Positions 20,398-29,657 are shown, numbered from the stretch's first letter. The stretch: 64,000 bases of DNA from Marinimicrobium alkaliphilum (GCF_003259155.1 NZ_QGMQ01000005.1:295930-359929), one strand, 5' to 3'. The notes: a model not told the origin generated them from the sequence alone. Numbers and translations are program-made.

Positions 20398-21207
20398 ATG
20401 GCCATCCGCATCCTTGTCGTCGACGACGCCTCCTTCATCCGGGATATGGTGAAGAAGCACCTGCGCGAGCGGCTACCGGGGGTGGAGATCGCCGAGGCGG
20501 TGGACGGCCAGCGGGCTCTGGCGTTGATCAAGAAACAGAGTTTTGATCTGGTGCTCTCGGATTGGGAGATGCCGGGTATGGGCGGCGACGAGCTGTTGCG
20601 TGCGGTGCGCGAGCTCGAAGGCGCCGAAGACCTGCCCTTCGTCATGGTCACCAGCCGCGGCGATCGCAACCATGTGATCAAGGCGGTGGAAGCAGGTGTG
20701 TCCGACTACCTGACCAAGCCCTTCACGCCCGATGAGTTGCTGCGCAAGGTGTTCAAGCAACTGAAGGCGGCGGGTATCGACGTCGCACCCTCGGGGCGGC
20801 AGGGTGCCACTCAGGGGATTGCCTCGGCCTCGGTGGCGGCTTTGACGGGCAACCGCACCGCCGTTGAGTCGACCGCTGCTCCCACCGCCGCCCGCGGCAA
20901 GGGGCGGGCGCAGTTGCGTTTCAGTGCGCGCAAAGGTTCCGTGGGTTGCGTGGTGCGGGAGTTGTCGTTGCAGGCACTGAGCGGTCTCATCCAGCGCAGT
21001 CAGGATATTCCGACCGTCTTTGAGCAGGTCGTGGTCGACCTGGACCTGGGCGAAGGCAGCGAACCCGCGCGCATCAACGGTTATGTGCACAGTGTTCAGG
21101 CGGGCGAGCCCAAGCCCGGCAGTCAGGTGCTCAAGCTGGTCATTCGTTTTGTGGATAAGGACGCGAGCAAGTATGAAGCCTTGTCGCAATATATTGCCCA
21201 GATGTAA
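20398..21207 (+). CDS. Response regulator: CheY-like receiver with divergent C-terminal domain
   Basis: 269 residues. Receiver domain at 1-120: acidic pair in ILVVDD, phospho-acceptor Asp at about 55 in LVLSDWEMPGMGGDEL, Thr/Ser in VMVTSRGDR, and Lys in DYLTKPF. A low-complexity Ala-rich linker (about 140-170) separates it from a 95-residue C-terminal domain (GRAQLRFSARKGSVGCVVRE, LDLGEGSEPARINGYVHSV). That pattern could be a divergent PilZ-like beta-barrel, but the RxxxR motif is not evident. It lies 21 bp upstream of the MHYT-GGDEF-EAL protein, suggesting they form one c-di-GMP signalling unit. Confidence 0.85.
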   Translation: MAIRILVVDDASFIRDMVKKHLRERLPGVEIAEAVDGQRALALIKKQSFDLVLSDWEMPGMGGDELLRAVRELEGAEDLPFVMVTSRGDRNHVIKAVEAGVSDYLTKPFTPDELLRKVFKQLKAAGIDVAPSGRQGATQGIASASVAALTGNRTAVESTAAPTAARGKGRAQLRFSARKGSVGCVVRELSLQALSGLIQRSQDIPTVFEQVVVDLDLGEGSEPARINGYVHSVQAGEPKPGSQVLKLVIRFVDKDASKYEALSQYIAQM

Positions 21208-21228
21208 CGTCGCTCTGAGGGGCGAAGC

Positions 21229-23694
21229 ATGAGCTTCTGGCGTTTCGAGGCCGACCTCGCGGCGCTCGGCGATCCCCTGCATGCCCACCACGATCCCCTG
21301 ATGGTGCTGCTCGCACCCTTGGTCGCCATTCTGGCGGCCTCGACGCTCCTGCCGGTGATCGAACGCTATCGCTCGAGCGGCTCCCGGCGGGTGCGCTTTT
21401 GGTGGTTGGCGGCGGGCGCGCTGGCCATGGGCTTCGGCGTGTGGGGTATGCACTTTACCGCCATGCTCGGCCATCGACTGCCGGTTGAGGTCGCCTACAG
21501 TCCCTGGATAACGCTTTTTTCTGTTGTGCCCGTCATGCTCGCGGCGGCGATCACCATCATGGCGTCGCGCAGTGGGCTTCAATGGCGCAAGCGCCTGTGG
21601 GTCGCAGCCGGTGCTCTTGCGTTGGGAATCGGCGCCATGCACTACAGCGGTATGGAAGCCCTTATTGCGCCGGTGGTCATGGTTTACCATCCGGGCCTGT
21701 TCCTCTTGTCGCTGCTGGTCGCTCTGGCGTTGGCGCGCTTGGCGTTGCATGCCAACGTCCGCTTGGCGTTGCGCGCCCGACGCTACTGGCTGGGTAATAT
21801 CAGTGGCAGTGTGATTCTCGGTCTGGCGGTGACGGCCATGCATTATGTCGCCATGGCCGCGACCGATTTCTATCCGGATCCCGCCGCGGAGAGTTTTACA
21901 GGGACAGGTCTGGACGCCCGCCTGATGAGCATCCTGATTGCCCTCGCGGTGGCGATTATTGTCGGCCTGTTACTGATTGCGACCACCGTGGATCGACGCC
22001 TGGCCGAGATGAGTCGTTCGCTCAGCGTGAGTGAAAACCGCTTTCGGTTGCTGGCGGAAATCAGCAACAACGGTATCTTTTCGTTCGACAAACATTTTAC
22101 CTATACCAACCCTGCCGTGAGTGAGATTACCGGCTATAGTCCGCGCGAGTTACAGACTATGGCGGTCGCCGAACTGTTTGGTGTCGACCCTCAAACGCTG
22201 AAAACCTTTTCCGGGCACGCCGACTTGTTGCGTGAGGTTGAGATCACGACGCGCACTGGTGAAAAGCGCTGGGTATACCTCACCATCACGCCGTTGGCGG
22301 ATGATGACGGCGAAGCCTTCATGGGTAATATGTTTGATATCAGCGAGCGCATCCAGTTGGAACAGGAACTGCGCGAGCGCGCTTTTTTTGACGAAACCAC
22401 CGGCCTACCCAATCGCAGTTATTTCATGGAGCAGGTGGAGCAACAGTTCGCGGTTGACAAGCGTTTTGGGGCGCTGTTGCTGATCAATCTGGACCACTTC
22501 AAACTGGTGAACGACAACTTTGGATTCGATGGTGGCGATCAGGTTTTGCGCATGGTAACCGAACGCCTGACCCAGCGACTCAAACCGCCGTTTGTGCTGG
22601 CCCGGGTAGGCGGTGACGAGTTTGGATTGCTGTTGGAAACCACCGATGACGAGTCGGGCGTGATGTCGCTGGTTCAGGACTTGCAGAACAGCTTTATCAA
22701 ACCCTTCTTTATCGCGCAGAAAGAAGTCTTTGTGTCGATCAGTATCGGCATCGCCATGAGCGCCAAACGCTACACCAGCGCCAAGGAATTGTACCGCGAC
22801 GCACACACGGCCATGCACACCGCCAAGCGACGAAACAAAGGCGGCAGTTGTGTGTTTGACACCGGCATGCAGCGACAGGCTCAGCAGCGTCTGCAGATGG
22901 AGACCGACCTGCGCCGGGCCATGGCCCGACGCGAATTGAGTCTTTACTACCAGCCGATCGTGGCGTTGCCCGACGGGCGCTGGCAGGGTTTCGAGGCGTT
23001 GCTGCGCTGGCGGCGCGACGACGGCAGTTTTGTGTCCCCCGCAGAATTTATTCCGGTGGCCGAAGAGAGCGGCCTGATCGGGTCCATCGGCAACTGGGTG
23101 ATGGAAGCCGCGTGTCAGCAGATCGAGCAGTGGAATCGCGAGCTGCCGGTATTTGCCGAGCGCGGTTATATCAGTATCAACGTGTCATCGCTGCAATTTT
23201 TCCAGACCGATCTGCTTACCAATGTGACTTTTCTGTTGCACAGCCACGGTATCCGTCCGGGGCAACTGCGTCTCGAACTGACCGAAGGCATTCTGGTTGA
23301 GGACAGCCCGCAGCTGATTGAGCGGCTCAAAGAGCTGGACAGTCTCGGTTGTCCATTGATGCTCGACGATTTCGGTACCGGGTATTCGTCCCTCAGTTAT
23401 TTGCACCGTTTCCCGATCTCGGTGATCAAGATCGATCAATCGTTTGTGCGCGAAATCATCCACAGCGACACCAATCGCCACCTGGTGCAGGCGATCATCT
23501 CCATGGCGCGCGCGCTGGAGTTGACGGTGGTCGCCGAGGGCATTGAAGAGGCCGATATCGGGGCGCTGTTGGCTCAGATGCAGTGCGACAGTGCACAGGG
23601 GTATTATTTTGCCCGGCCCATGCCGGTCGAGGATGCCATCCGTTATCTGCAAGCGTTGCCAGGGATCACGGCGAAGGCGGTGAATCGTGACTAA
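21229..23694 (+). CDS. MHYT-PAS-GGDEF-EAL c-di-GMP signalling protein
   Basis: 821 residues. The N-terminal seven-helix MHYT sensor shows three signature repeats (WGMHFTAML, GAMHYSGMEA, AMHYVAMAA), thought to bind copper or gas ligands. A PAS domain follows (ENRFRLLAEISNNGIFSFDK), then GGDEF with an intact ARVGGDEFGL, then EAL with intact GFEALLRW, LELTEG, DDFGTGYSSL and KIDQSF motifs. Both catalytic halves therefore look competent. The product-inhibition RxxD I-site upstream of GGDEF is absent (KPPF there). Translationally close to the response regulator before it; its end overlaps the following deaminase by 8 bp. Confidence 0.94.
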   Translation: MSFWRFEADLAALGDPLHAHHDPLMVLLAPLVAILAASTLLPVIERYRSSGSRRVRFWWLAAGALAMGFGVWGMHFTAMLGHRLPVEVAYSPWITLFSVVPVMLAAAITIMASRSGLQWRKRLWVAAGALALGIGAMHYSGMEALIAPVVMVYHPGLFLLSLLVALALARLALHANVRLALRARRYWLGNISGSVILGLAVTAMHYVAMAATDFYPDPAAESFTGTGLDARLMSILIALAVAIIVGLLLIATTVDRRLAEMSRSLSVSENRFRLLAEISNNGIFSFDKHFTYTNPAVSEITGYSPRELQTMAVAELFGVDPQTLKTFSGHADLLREVEITTRTGEKRWVYLTITPLADDDGEAFMGNMFDISERIQLEQELRERAFFDETTGLPNRSYFMEQVEQQFAVDKRFGALLLINLDHFKLVNDNFGFDGGDQVLRMVTERLTQRLKPPFVLARVGGDEFGLLLETTDDESGVMSLVQDLQNSFIKPFFIAQKEVFVSISIGIAMSAKRYTSAKELYRDAHTAMHTAKRRNKGGSCVFDTGMQRQAQQRLQMETDLRRAMARRELSLYYQPIVALPDGRWQGFEALLRWRRDDGSFVSPAEFIPVAEESGLIGSIGNWVMEAACQQIEQWNRELPVFAERGYISINVSSLQFFQTDLLTNVTFLLHSHGIRPGQLRLELTEGILVEDSPQLIERLKELDSLGCPLMLDDFGTGYSSLSYLHRFPISVIKIDQSFVREIIHSDTNRHLVQAIISMARALELTVVAEGIEEADIGALLAQMQCDSAQGYYFARPMPVEDAIRYLQALPGITAKAVNRD

Positions 23695-24178
23695 GAATGA
23701 CAACAACTCTCAGCACCGCTATTGGTTGCAGCGCTGTATCGACCTGGCCGAGCAGCAGAGCCGCACGCCGGGGGGTGGCCCCTTTGCGGCCCTGGTGGTG
23801 CACGCCGGCGAGCTGGTGGCCGAAGGGGTCAATCAGGTCACCGGCAGCAATGACCCGACCGCCCATGCGGAGGTGGTGGCGATCCGCAATGCCTGCGCCC
23901 AGCGCAATGACTTTCAATTGGCCGGGTGCGTGCTCTACAGCAGCTGCGAGCCCTGCCCCATGTGCCTTGGGGCCATCTATTGGGCGCGCCCGGACGCGGT
24001 CTACTACGCCGCGACCCATGCCCAGGCAGCCAAGGCCGGGTTTGACGACAGTTTTATCTACGAACAGATTCCCCTGCCCGGCCCGGAGCGGTCAATCCCC
24101 TTCCATCCGGTGGCGCTGGACAGCGCCGAAGCGCCCTTCGATGCCTGGCTCGCTAATGGCGAACGCCGGGACTATTGA
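23687..24178 (+). CDS. Nucleoside/guanine deaminase (CDA-fold, GuaD-like)
   Basis: 163 residues from GTG 23687, which overlaps the end of the EAL gene. The zinc-deaminase signature is complete: HAEVVAIRNA (His ligand and proton-shuttling Glu) and SSCEPCPMCLGAIYWAR (two Cys ligands). The extended C-terminus (GFDDSFIYEQIPLPGPERSI) resembles guanine deaminases of the GuaD/Tad-like group more than TadA, which lacks this tail. It would deaminate guanine or a related base in the cytosol. Confidence 0.87.
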   Translation: MTKNDNNSQHRYWLQRCIDLAEQQSRTPGGGPFAALVVHAGELVAEGVNQVTGSNDPTAHAEVVAIRNACAQRNDFQLAGCVLYSSCEPCPMCLGAIYWARPDAVYYAATHAQAAKAGFDDSFIYEQIPLPGPERSIPFHPVALDSAEAPFDAWLANGERRDY

Positions 24179-24181
24179 TCC

Positions 24182-25024
24182 CTAAAACGGCCACCACTGG
24201 GTGGGGAACTGCCCTTTGCGCGCGAGTGCGGCCATATCCATACTCAACGCGACCCCCGCGTGCACCAATACCCCGCCCCAGATCGAACGCGATTGCAGCG
24301 CCAATATGCCCAGAAACAACCCGAACAGAATCGAGCCCGTGGCCTCCAGCCAGGGCTTGGGCAAATGAATCATCATATAGGGCACAATCATTACCCAGAT
24401 GGCATTGGCACCCATGGCCGGGCGCAGGGCGTTGAGCATAAAGCCGCGAAAGAAAAACTCCAGCACCACAAACTGACTCATGTAGAGCAGCTGCCAACCG
24501 AGAAAGTCGACCCAGCTGCGCCCGGCGTGGACGTAGAAGGGATAGTGATCGACGAACTCGTCCCCCAGGCTCACCAGATAGACAAAAAACAGAATCGGCG
24601 TGAGCAACATGACATAGCCCAGCCAGTGGCGGTGGGTGTCGTTCCAGCGCCAACCCATATCCAGTGTCGAGGTCTTCAGCAGGTAGCGACACACCAGCCA
24701 GGGGATCAGCAAAAACGCGATTAAATGCCAGCCCGCCCACCAGGCGTTGACCACCATGGGGTACCAGCCAGCCTGGTGAATGGGCTGAATGTAATGATTG
24801 CCAGGCAGCTCCTGGAGCGTTGCCAGCCACTGCAGGAGGTTGTAAAAATTGCGCCCGAACTTGGCGTAATGGAGCAGCAATAGGCACACCGAAACACAGG
24901 CCAGAACAATCAGAATCCGGCGCAGGCTGGCCCGGCGATCCAGGGTCCAGGACTCGGGGCCGGCATCGATGCGATCGAGCGCAACAAGAATCTGGCGGGG
25001 ATCGATAAAACGCAGTAACGACAT
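24182..25024 (-). CDS. CPBP family intramembrane protease homologue
   Basis: 280 residues with about eight hydrophobic helices. The CPBP/Abi motifs are recognisable but altered: the EExxxR motif reads LEFFFRG, so the first Glu is Leu; motif 2 is PYMMIHLPK (His present); the last motif is GVLVHAGVAL (His present). The family includes CAAX-processing and regulated intramembrane proteases and bacteriocin immunity proteins. Loss of one Glu makes catalytic activity uncertain. ATG 25024 is chosen over upstream in-frame starts because it begins the conserved protein (MSLLRFIDPRQIL). Convergent with the deaminase. Confidence 0.8.
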   Translation of the reverse strand: MSLLRFIDPRQILVALDRIDAGPESWTLDRRASLRRILIVLACVSVCLLLLHYAKFGRNFYNLLQWLATLQELPGNHYIQPIHQAGWYPMVVNAWWAGWHLIAFLLIPWLVCRYLLKTSTLDMGWRWNDTHRHWLGYVMLLTPILFFVYLVSLGDEFVDHYPFYVHAGRSWVDFLGWQLLYMSQFVVLEFFFRGFMLNALRPAMGANAIWVMIVPYMMIHLPKPWLEATGSILFGLFLGILALQSRSIWGGVLVHAGVALSMDMAALARKGQFPTQWWPF

Positions 25025-25153
25025 GGTGGAGTTCCGTTTCTGTGACGGGCGTGGCATTTAAATCGTTATTTAGGCTGGCGTCAAACGCCGGAAGGTCACT
25101 ATACTGTTCATTGACTGAGTTTGCAGCTGACAATAATCCTAATAGAGGCGCCG

Positions 25154-26137
25154 ATGATGCAGCGTTGTTGTGCCATAAGGGCTCTGCTCCTGTGCGCTGG
25201 CTTGGCTTGGTGGGCCACGGCCAATGCCTCTATGGCAACGCCTCATCCCTGCGCCGATGGCGCGGATACCGCTAGCGCCCCGAACGACGCCCGTCTGCTG
25301 GTAACGGCGGAGCGAGAGATAAACGCGGGACGCGACCGCTACTTCCACGACCTGCTCCAATATATCCTCGAGCACACCGAGGATAGCTTCGGCGCCTGTA
25401 CCCTTGAGTACACCAGCAACCCTCACGTCCGTCTGCCAGCCCTGATGGGCACAGAAGACTTCCGTGGCGTGGATGTTTTCTGGGGCGAAACCAGCCGCGA
25501 GCGCGAAACGCAGTTGTTACCGGTGCGTATTCCGCTGACCAAGGGCCTGGCCACCTATCGTCTGCTCCTGATCCGCCCGGAGGATCAAGCGCGTTTCTCA
25601 GACATCGAAACGTTCAACGATTTTGGAAGCCTGCGCGTCGGTGGCGACCCCCGCTGGCCAATCAGCCGGGCGTTTCAGGCGCAGGGCTTTGACATCGTAT
25701 CCGCGCGCAATTTTGAATCCCGATTCCGCATGCTCCAGGCCGGACGTTTTGACTTTCTGGTGCGCAACGCCAGCGAAGTGTTAGCAGAGCTGGACGCCTA
25801 CAAGGATATGAACATTGTCCTTGAGCGAGATCTGGTGTTTGTCTACCTTGCCCCCTATTACTTCTTTGTCGATCCAAGGTTTCCACAGCTTGCCGAGCGT
25901 TTGGCCACAGGGCTGGAGGCAATGCACGCCAGCGGTGCGTTTGACGCGCGGTTTTTTGCCTATCCGACCATTCGCGACGCATTGGCACAGTTGAACCTGA
26001 ATCAGCGACGGCCGATCCTGATTCCCCATCCGGACATGCCCGACCAGACGCCGTACCAGACCCGCAATTATTGGCACCTGCCCACCCGGGGTGTTCACCC
26101 CTGGGAGTTTGACGACGAGGTCGTCGACGATTTGTAG
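25154..26137 (+). CDS. Periplasmic solute-binding-like protein
   Basis: 327 residues. Signal peptide MMQRCCAIRALLLCAGLAWW, cleaved near ANAS. The rest resembles a two-lobed SBP_bac_3-like protein: VTAEREINAGRDRYFHDLLQ, then YRLLLIRPEDQARFSDIETF, then GSLRVGGDPRWPISRAF and FRMLQAGRFDFLVRNASEV, the usual inter-lobe pattern of amino-acid-type binding proteins. No permease or ATPase is adjacent, so it is an orphan, possibly a sensor rather than a transporter part. GAGG at 25145-25148 supports the ATG at 25154 or 25157. Its 3' end overlaps the convergent acyltransferase gene by 43 bp. Confidence 0.75.
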   Translation: MMQRCCAIRALLLCAGLAWWATANASMATPHPCADGADTASAPNDARLLVTAEREINAGRDRYFHDLLQYILEHTEDSFGACTLEYTSNPHVRLPALMGTEDFRGVDVFWGETSRERETQLLPVRIPLTKGLATYRLLLIRPEDQARFSDIETFNDFGSLRVGGDPRWPISRAFQAQGFDIVSARNFESRFRMLQAGRFDFLVRNASEVLAELDAYKDMNIVLERDLVFVYLAPYYFFVDPRFPQLAERLATGLEAMHASGAFDARFFAYPTIRDALAQLNLNQRRPILIPHPDMPDQTPYQTRNYWHLPTRGVHPWEFDDEVVDDL

Positions 26138-27258
26138 GGTAGCAACGTCTGTGCCTCGGCATGATACGCGGCCACCGCGTGAGCCTCTTCGCGCATAAAC
26201 TGGCGAATCGGTTCCGCAAACTCGGGTGCGCGCAGCCAGTGATTTGACCAGGTGGCGACCGGCTCGAAGCCGCGCGCAATTTTGTGTTCGCCCTGGGCGC
26301 CGCCGTCAAAGCGCTTTAGCCCGCGGGCAATGCAAAAGTCGATGCCCTGGTAATAACAGGTTTCAAAATGCAGGCCATTGAACTCGTCGAGACACCCCCA
26401 GTAGCGCCCGTAGAGCGTATCGCGGTCGAAAAAGTAGAGCGCCGCGGCCACGGGTTGATCACCTGACAGCGCAGTCACCATCAAGCTCTGATCGGCACAG
26501 GTTTCTCCCAGACGGCGAAAGCAATCGCCGGTCAAATAACCGCCGTGACCACTGCGTTTGAGGTAGGTCATCTGGTAGAACACATGAAACCGCTGCCAGT
26601 CTTCGGGGCCCAGCTCGGCCCCGGTCTGCCAGCGAAAACGCAGCCCTTGCGCCTCAACCCCCTGACGTTCCTTGCGCAGATTCTTGCGCTTGCGCGACGC
26701 CAGTTGCGCGAGGAACTCGTCAAAATCCCGATAGCCCCGGTTGTGCCAGTGGAACTGGCAGCCGTGGCGCTGCGCTGCGCCCTGGGTGGCGAGCGCTCGG
26801 CTCAGGCTGGGGTCGGGAAACAGGCAATGCCAGCCCGACAATCCCAGGCGTTCGCACTCGTCGGTCAGAGCTCTTGCGACGCCGTCGGCATAGTCTTCCG
26901 GCGCCGCCGCGCCACACAGCAGGCGCGGCCCGACGCAGGGGGTAAAAGGAATGGCGTTGACCAGTTTGGGGTAATAGTCCAGACCGAAGCGCTGGTAAGC
27001 GTCCGCCCAACTCCAGTCGAACACATACTCGCCGTAGGAATGCTGTTTGAGGTACAGGGGCAGCGCCACGGTGGCATCGCCCTGAGCGCTTCGACCGATC
27101 AGGTGGTGCGGTTGCCAGCCGCGCTCGGCGCTGGTGCTGCCACTGTCCTCCAGCGCGGCCAGGAACCGGTGCCGGGTAAAAGGGTAGTCATCGGGGCAGA
27201 GGCGATCCCACTGCGCGGGGCTGAGGGCGTGAATAGTGTCGACAAATTCCCAGTGCAT
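26095..27258 (-). CDS. GNAT/FemAB-like acyltransferase, DUF482 family
   Basis: 387 residues. It has the FemAB_like (DUF482, 'peptidogalycan biosynthesis') pattern: HHLIGRSAQGDATVALPLYLK, SYGEYVFDWSWADAYQRFG, YYPKLVNAIPFTPCVGPR-LL, QFHWHNRGYRDFDEFLAQLA, RKRKNLRKERQGV, and near the C-terminus GLHFETCYYQGIDFCIARG with FDGGAQGEHKIARGF. The family is predicted to fold as a double GNAT acyltransferase; its substrate is not established. Monocistronic by context, convergent with the binding protein. Confidence 0.88.
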   Translation of the reverse strand: MHWEFVDTIHALSPAQWDRLCPDDYPFTRHRFLAALEDSGSTSAERGWQPHHLIGRSAQGDATVALPLYLKQHSYGEYVFDWSWADAYQRFGLDYYPKLVNAIPFTPCVGPRLLCGAAAPEDYADGVARALTDECERLGLSGWHCLFPDPSLSRALATQGAAQRHGCQFHWHNRGYRDFDEFLAQLASRKRKNLRKERQGVEAQGLRFRWQTGAELGPEDWQRFHVFYQMTYLKRSGHGGYLTGDCFRRLGETCADQSLMVTALSGDQPVAAALYFFDRDTLYGRYWGCLDEFNGLHFETCYYQGIDFCIARGLKRFDGGAQGEHKIARGFEPVATWSNHWLRAPEFAEPIRQFMREEAHAVAAYHAEAQTLLPYKSSTTSSSNSQG

Positions 27259-27300
27259 AGTGCCTGTGTCTCTCGGGTCCGAGTCTCAGTATACGCACAA

Positions 27301-27337
27301 ACATCGGCCCCGGGTCTCTCTGCCCCGGGGCCGATGT
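27301..27337 (-). terminator. Terminator hairpin after the dihaem cytochrome gene
   Basis: A 14-bp perfect stem (27301-27314 with 27324-27337, GC-rich core GGCCCCGGG) with a 9-base loop, beginning 2 bases after the stop codon of the minus-strand cytochrome gene. The T tract that follows on the minus strand is short (TTTG), so efficiency is uncertain. Confidence 0.72.
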
Positions 27338-27338
27338 A

Positions 27339-29462
27339 TTACAGGGTTTTGAGAAACTCTACCAATTCCCAGCGCTGCTGTTCGGTGAGCGGCGCCAGGG
27401 TGCGCCCGTCTGGCGTTGTCGTGGGCACGGCGCCGTAATCGTGGCCGCTATTCCAATTGCCCCGTTGATGGGTGCGCCGCAAAGTGCCGTCGTAGCCCTC
27501 GGTGCGAAAGCCCACCCGCACCGGATCAAACTCCCGGCTGCCGACCATAAACTCGTCGGGTCGGTACTTACCGTTGTCCGGGTCGCCGTCGCGGCGCTCG
27601 GGCAAGAGCAGGTCATACAGCGTGGGCACCGAGCCGTTGTGCAAATAGGGGGCGGCGGCCCAGGTGCCGTTGAGGGGGCGCGCCTTGTAGGCCAGCAGCG
27701 ATGCATAGGGCTCGGCGGAGGTATCCGGGTTGTAGTGCCCGGCTTTGACGCTGGGTTTGACTTCGTTCTCGAACAGCGACAGAGCGAGGGTGTAGAGCCA
27801 ATCCAGACGCCGGCGGATGAAATTCTTGTCGGCTTCCGGCGTGGCCACCACGCCTGAGGTCACGGCGGTCAGTATCTGCACCACCGGGGCATTCTCTTCC
27901 ATCACGACGACCCCGGCCGAGGTTCGCTGATAGGTGTATTTGAAGTTGCCCGATTTGCCGGTATGGCGCACGGAGTTCTCGGCGGCCGCCGGGTCGGTGC
28001 CGATATGTTCCAGCGCGGTCATCTTGCTGATCACCAACCGGTCCCAGGCGTCACGTTCAATCAGTTCGTGGCAGCTCTGGCAGTGCTGAGCGTAAAGCCG
28101 CGCGCCGCGCGCCGCCTTGTCCCGGTCGATGGGGCCGAGAATGTCCTCGGGCCACTGGGGTGAGGTGAGCTTGCGCAGGTGCGCTTCCAGGCGCTCCAGG
28201 TTGGTGAGCTTCACCGAGGAGGTAAAGGCGATGCGGTCCTGTTGTTTGCGCTGCCCGGACGCGCGCCCGGACAAACTGAAGCCCGGCGGCCTGGGTTCAA
28301 AATCGAGTTGCGCAAAAACGCCCAGTACCTCACCGGTATTGCGTCCCAGTGCACCCATGTTGGCGTTGCCCGCGAGGCCGTTCCACTGGACGTAATCGGT
28401 GTGGGTAATGTCCCACAGCACAGGGTAGGCTACGGGGGCGTTGGGGGTGTTGAACAGGGCATTGCGAATGCGCAGCATGTCCCGTTGATTGAGGTTCGGG
28501 TAGCCCGGTGCGCTCGACAGCAGGCGGTCGTGAATGGTCAGAAACTCCCGGTCGCGAATGATGGTGCTGCCGTCGATCCCGGCCAGCACATTGTCCACTT
28601 GGGCCTCGGAAAGAATCGGTTCGCCCACCGGCGAAAGCACCGACAGGAGCACGCTGCGCAGTTGGTCGGTGTTGAGCACGTGCTGCAGCACCCGGTTGTA
28701 GATGCGGCCAAAGGCATCGAGCCGGCCGTGGCCATAATTGACGTTGCTGTGGTTGATGGTGTTGTACAGCGCGATATGCTGGCTCCAGTACTCGAGATCT
28801 TCAATCACGTCGTCGGCATGGCGGTAATCATTGCGCCGCGCCAGCACTGCGTCGATAAAACGCGCGCGCTTGTCACTTTCGGTCAGGGTCGTTTTCATGG
28901 CCCTTTCCAGCCCGTGCAGAAAGGCATCCATATCGGCCATGGCCGGAGCGCCATCGATACGGATGGCCTGGCCCTGGTAGTTGATCTGACCGGTATGGCA
29001 GGCCGCGCAGGTAAACCCCATGTAGTCCCGGCCCCGATGGGTGTCTTTAACAAAACCCACCGGCAGGCCATCCGGGTTGAAAAAGGTCGGCTTCTGGGGG
29101 AGGTAGCGATAGCGGTCGATATTCGCGTCGCTGCGGAACAGCGTCTCGTTGTCGGCCTGCTCCAGGGCGATGAAAAAATCGTAGGGTAAGAGGCCCGAGC
29201 CCTGGGTGGTGTTGTAAAACCACAAGCTGTCGTTGGCGCTCCAGCCCTGGTCGAGATAGACGGGGGTTGGAAAACTCTCGCCGTAGCCGCCGTTCTCGAC
29301 ACCGATGGCACCGCGCTCCGGGTCGCGGTCCCAGCTTTGGTAGAGCTTGCCGATCGCCAGGGCGACAAACATCAGCGCGACCAGCGCGAGTGGAATAATC
29401 ACCAGCCAGTGGCGGTGGCGTTTGAGGGCCGCAAAGCCCAGGCGCGTCAGGGGGAAGTGCAT
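27339..29462 (-). CDS. Membrane-anchored dihaem cytochrome c, MauG/RoxA-like superfamily
   Basis: 707 residues. An uncleaved N-terminal membrane anchor (HWLVIIPLALVALMFVALAI) precedes a large periplasmic part. Two haem-binding motifs are present: CAACH at about residues 152-156 and CQSCH in the second half. The stretch QGWSANDSLWFYNTTQGSG with LLPYDFFIALEQ and NPDGLPVGF before the first haem is like the RoxA/RoxB rubber-oxygenase-related branch of the dihaem peroxidase superfamily. Late motifs LLAYKARPLNGTWAAAPYLH and SVPTLYDLL are standard in this superfamily. Peroxidase or oxygenase activity is not decided. ATG 29462 has AGGAG upstream and is divergent from the mrp operon. Confidence 0.83.
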   Translation of the reverse strand: MHFPLTRLGFAALKRHRHWLVIIPLALVALMFVALAIGKLYQSWDRDPERGAIGVENGGYGESFPTPVYLDQGWSANDSLWFYNTTQGSGLLPYDFFIALEQADNETLFRSDANIDRYRYLPQKPTFFNPDGLPVGFVKDTHRGRDYMGFTCAACHTGQINYQGQAIRIDGAPAMADMDAFLHGLERAMKTTLTESDKRARFIDAVLARRNDYRHADDVIEDLEYWSQHIALYNTINHSNVNYGHGRLDAFGRIYNRVLQHVLNTDQLRSVLLSVLSPVGEPILSEAQVDNVLAGIDGSTIIRDREFLTIHDRLLSSAPGYPNLNQRDMLRIRNALFNTPNAPVAYPVLWDITHTDYVQWNGLAGNANMGALGRNTGEVLGVFAQLDFEPRPPGFSLSGRASGQRKQQDRIAFTSSVKLTNLERLEAHLRKLTSPQWPEDILGPIDRDKAARGARLYAQHCQSCHELIERDAWDRLVISKMTALEHIGTDPAAAENSVRHTGKSGNFKYTYQRTSAGVVVMEENAPVVQILTAVTSGVVATPEADKNFIRRRLDWLYTLALSLFENEVKPSVKAGHYNPDTSAEPYASLLAYKARPLNGTWAAAPYLHNGSVPTLYDLLLPERRDGDPDNGKYRPDEFMVGSREFDPVRVGFRTEGYDGTLRRTHQRGNWNSGHDYGAVPTTTPDGRTLAPLTEQQRWELVEFLKTL

Positions 29463-29598
29463 GGCGTGCTCCTGAGAATTGTTATTGTGCTTCCTGCCGA
29501 CTGCGAGCGCTGATGCACACCAGCACTCCGACGAAAGGCGCATTTTACGCATTGTTGCCGCAAGTGCCAGCCCCAGAGCCCGACAAATGTGCAAGCGT

Positions 29599-29627
29599 TT
29601 GATTTAGCGCCTTTCTTTTCCTAGTAT
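29599..29627 (+). promoter_or_regulatory. Sigma-70 promoter of the mrp-type operon
   Basis: TTGATT (29599-29604), exact 17-bp spacer, TAGTAT (29622-29627), 31 bp upstream of the first start codon. It would drive the whole eight-gene antiporter operon. Confidence 0.7.
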
Positions 29628-29657
29628 CAAAACACGGTCACTGTGCGAGGAGCCCGA

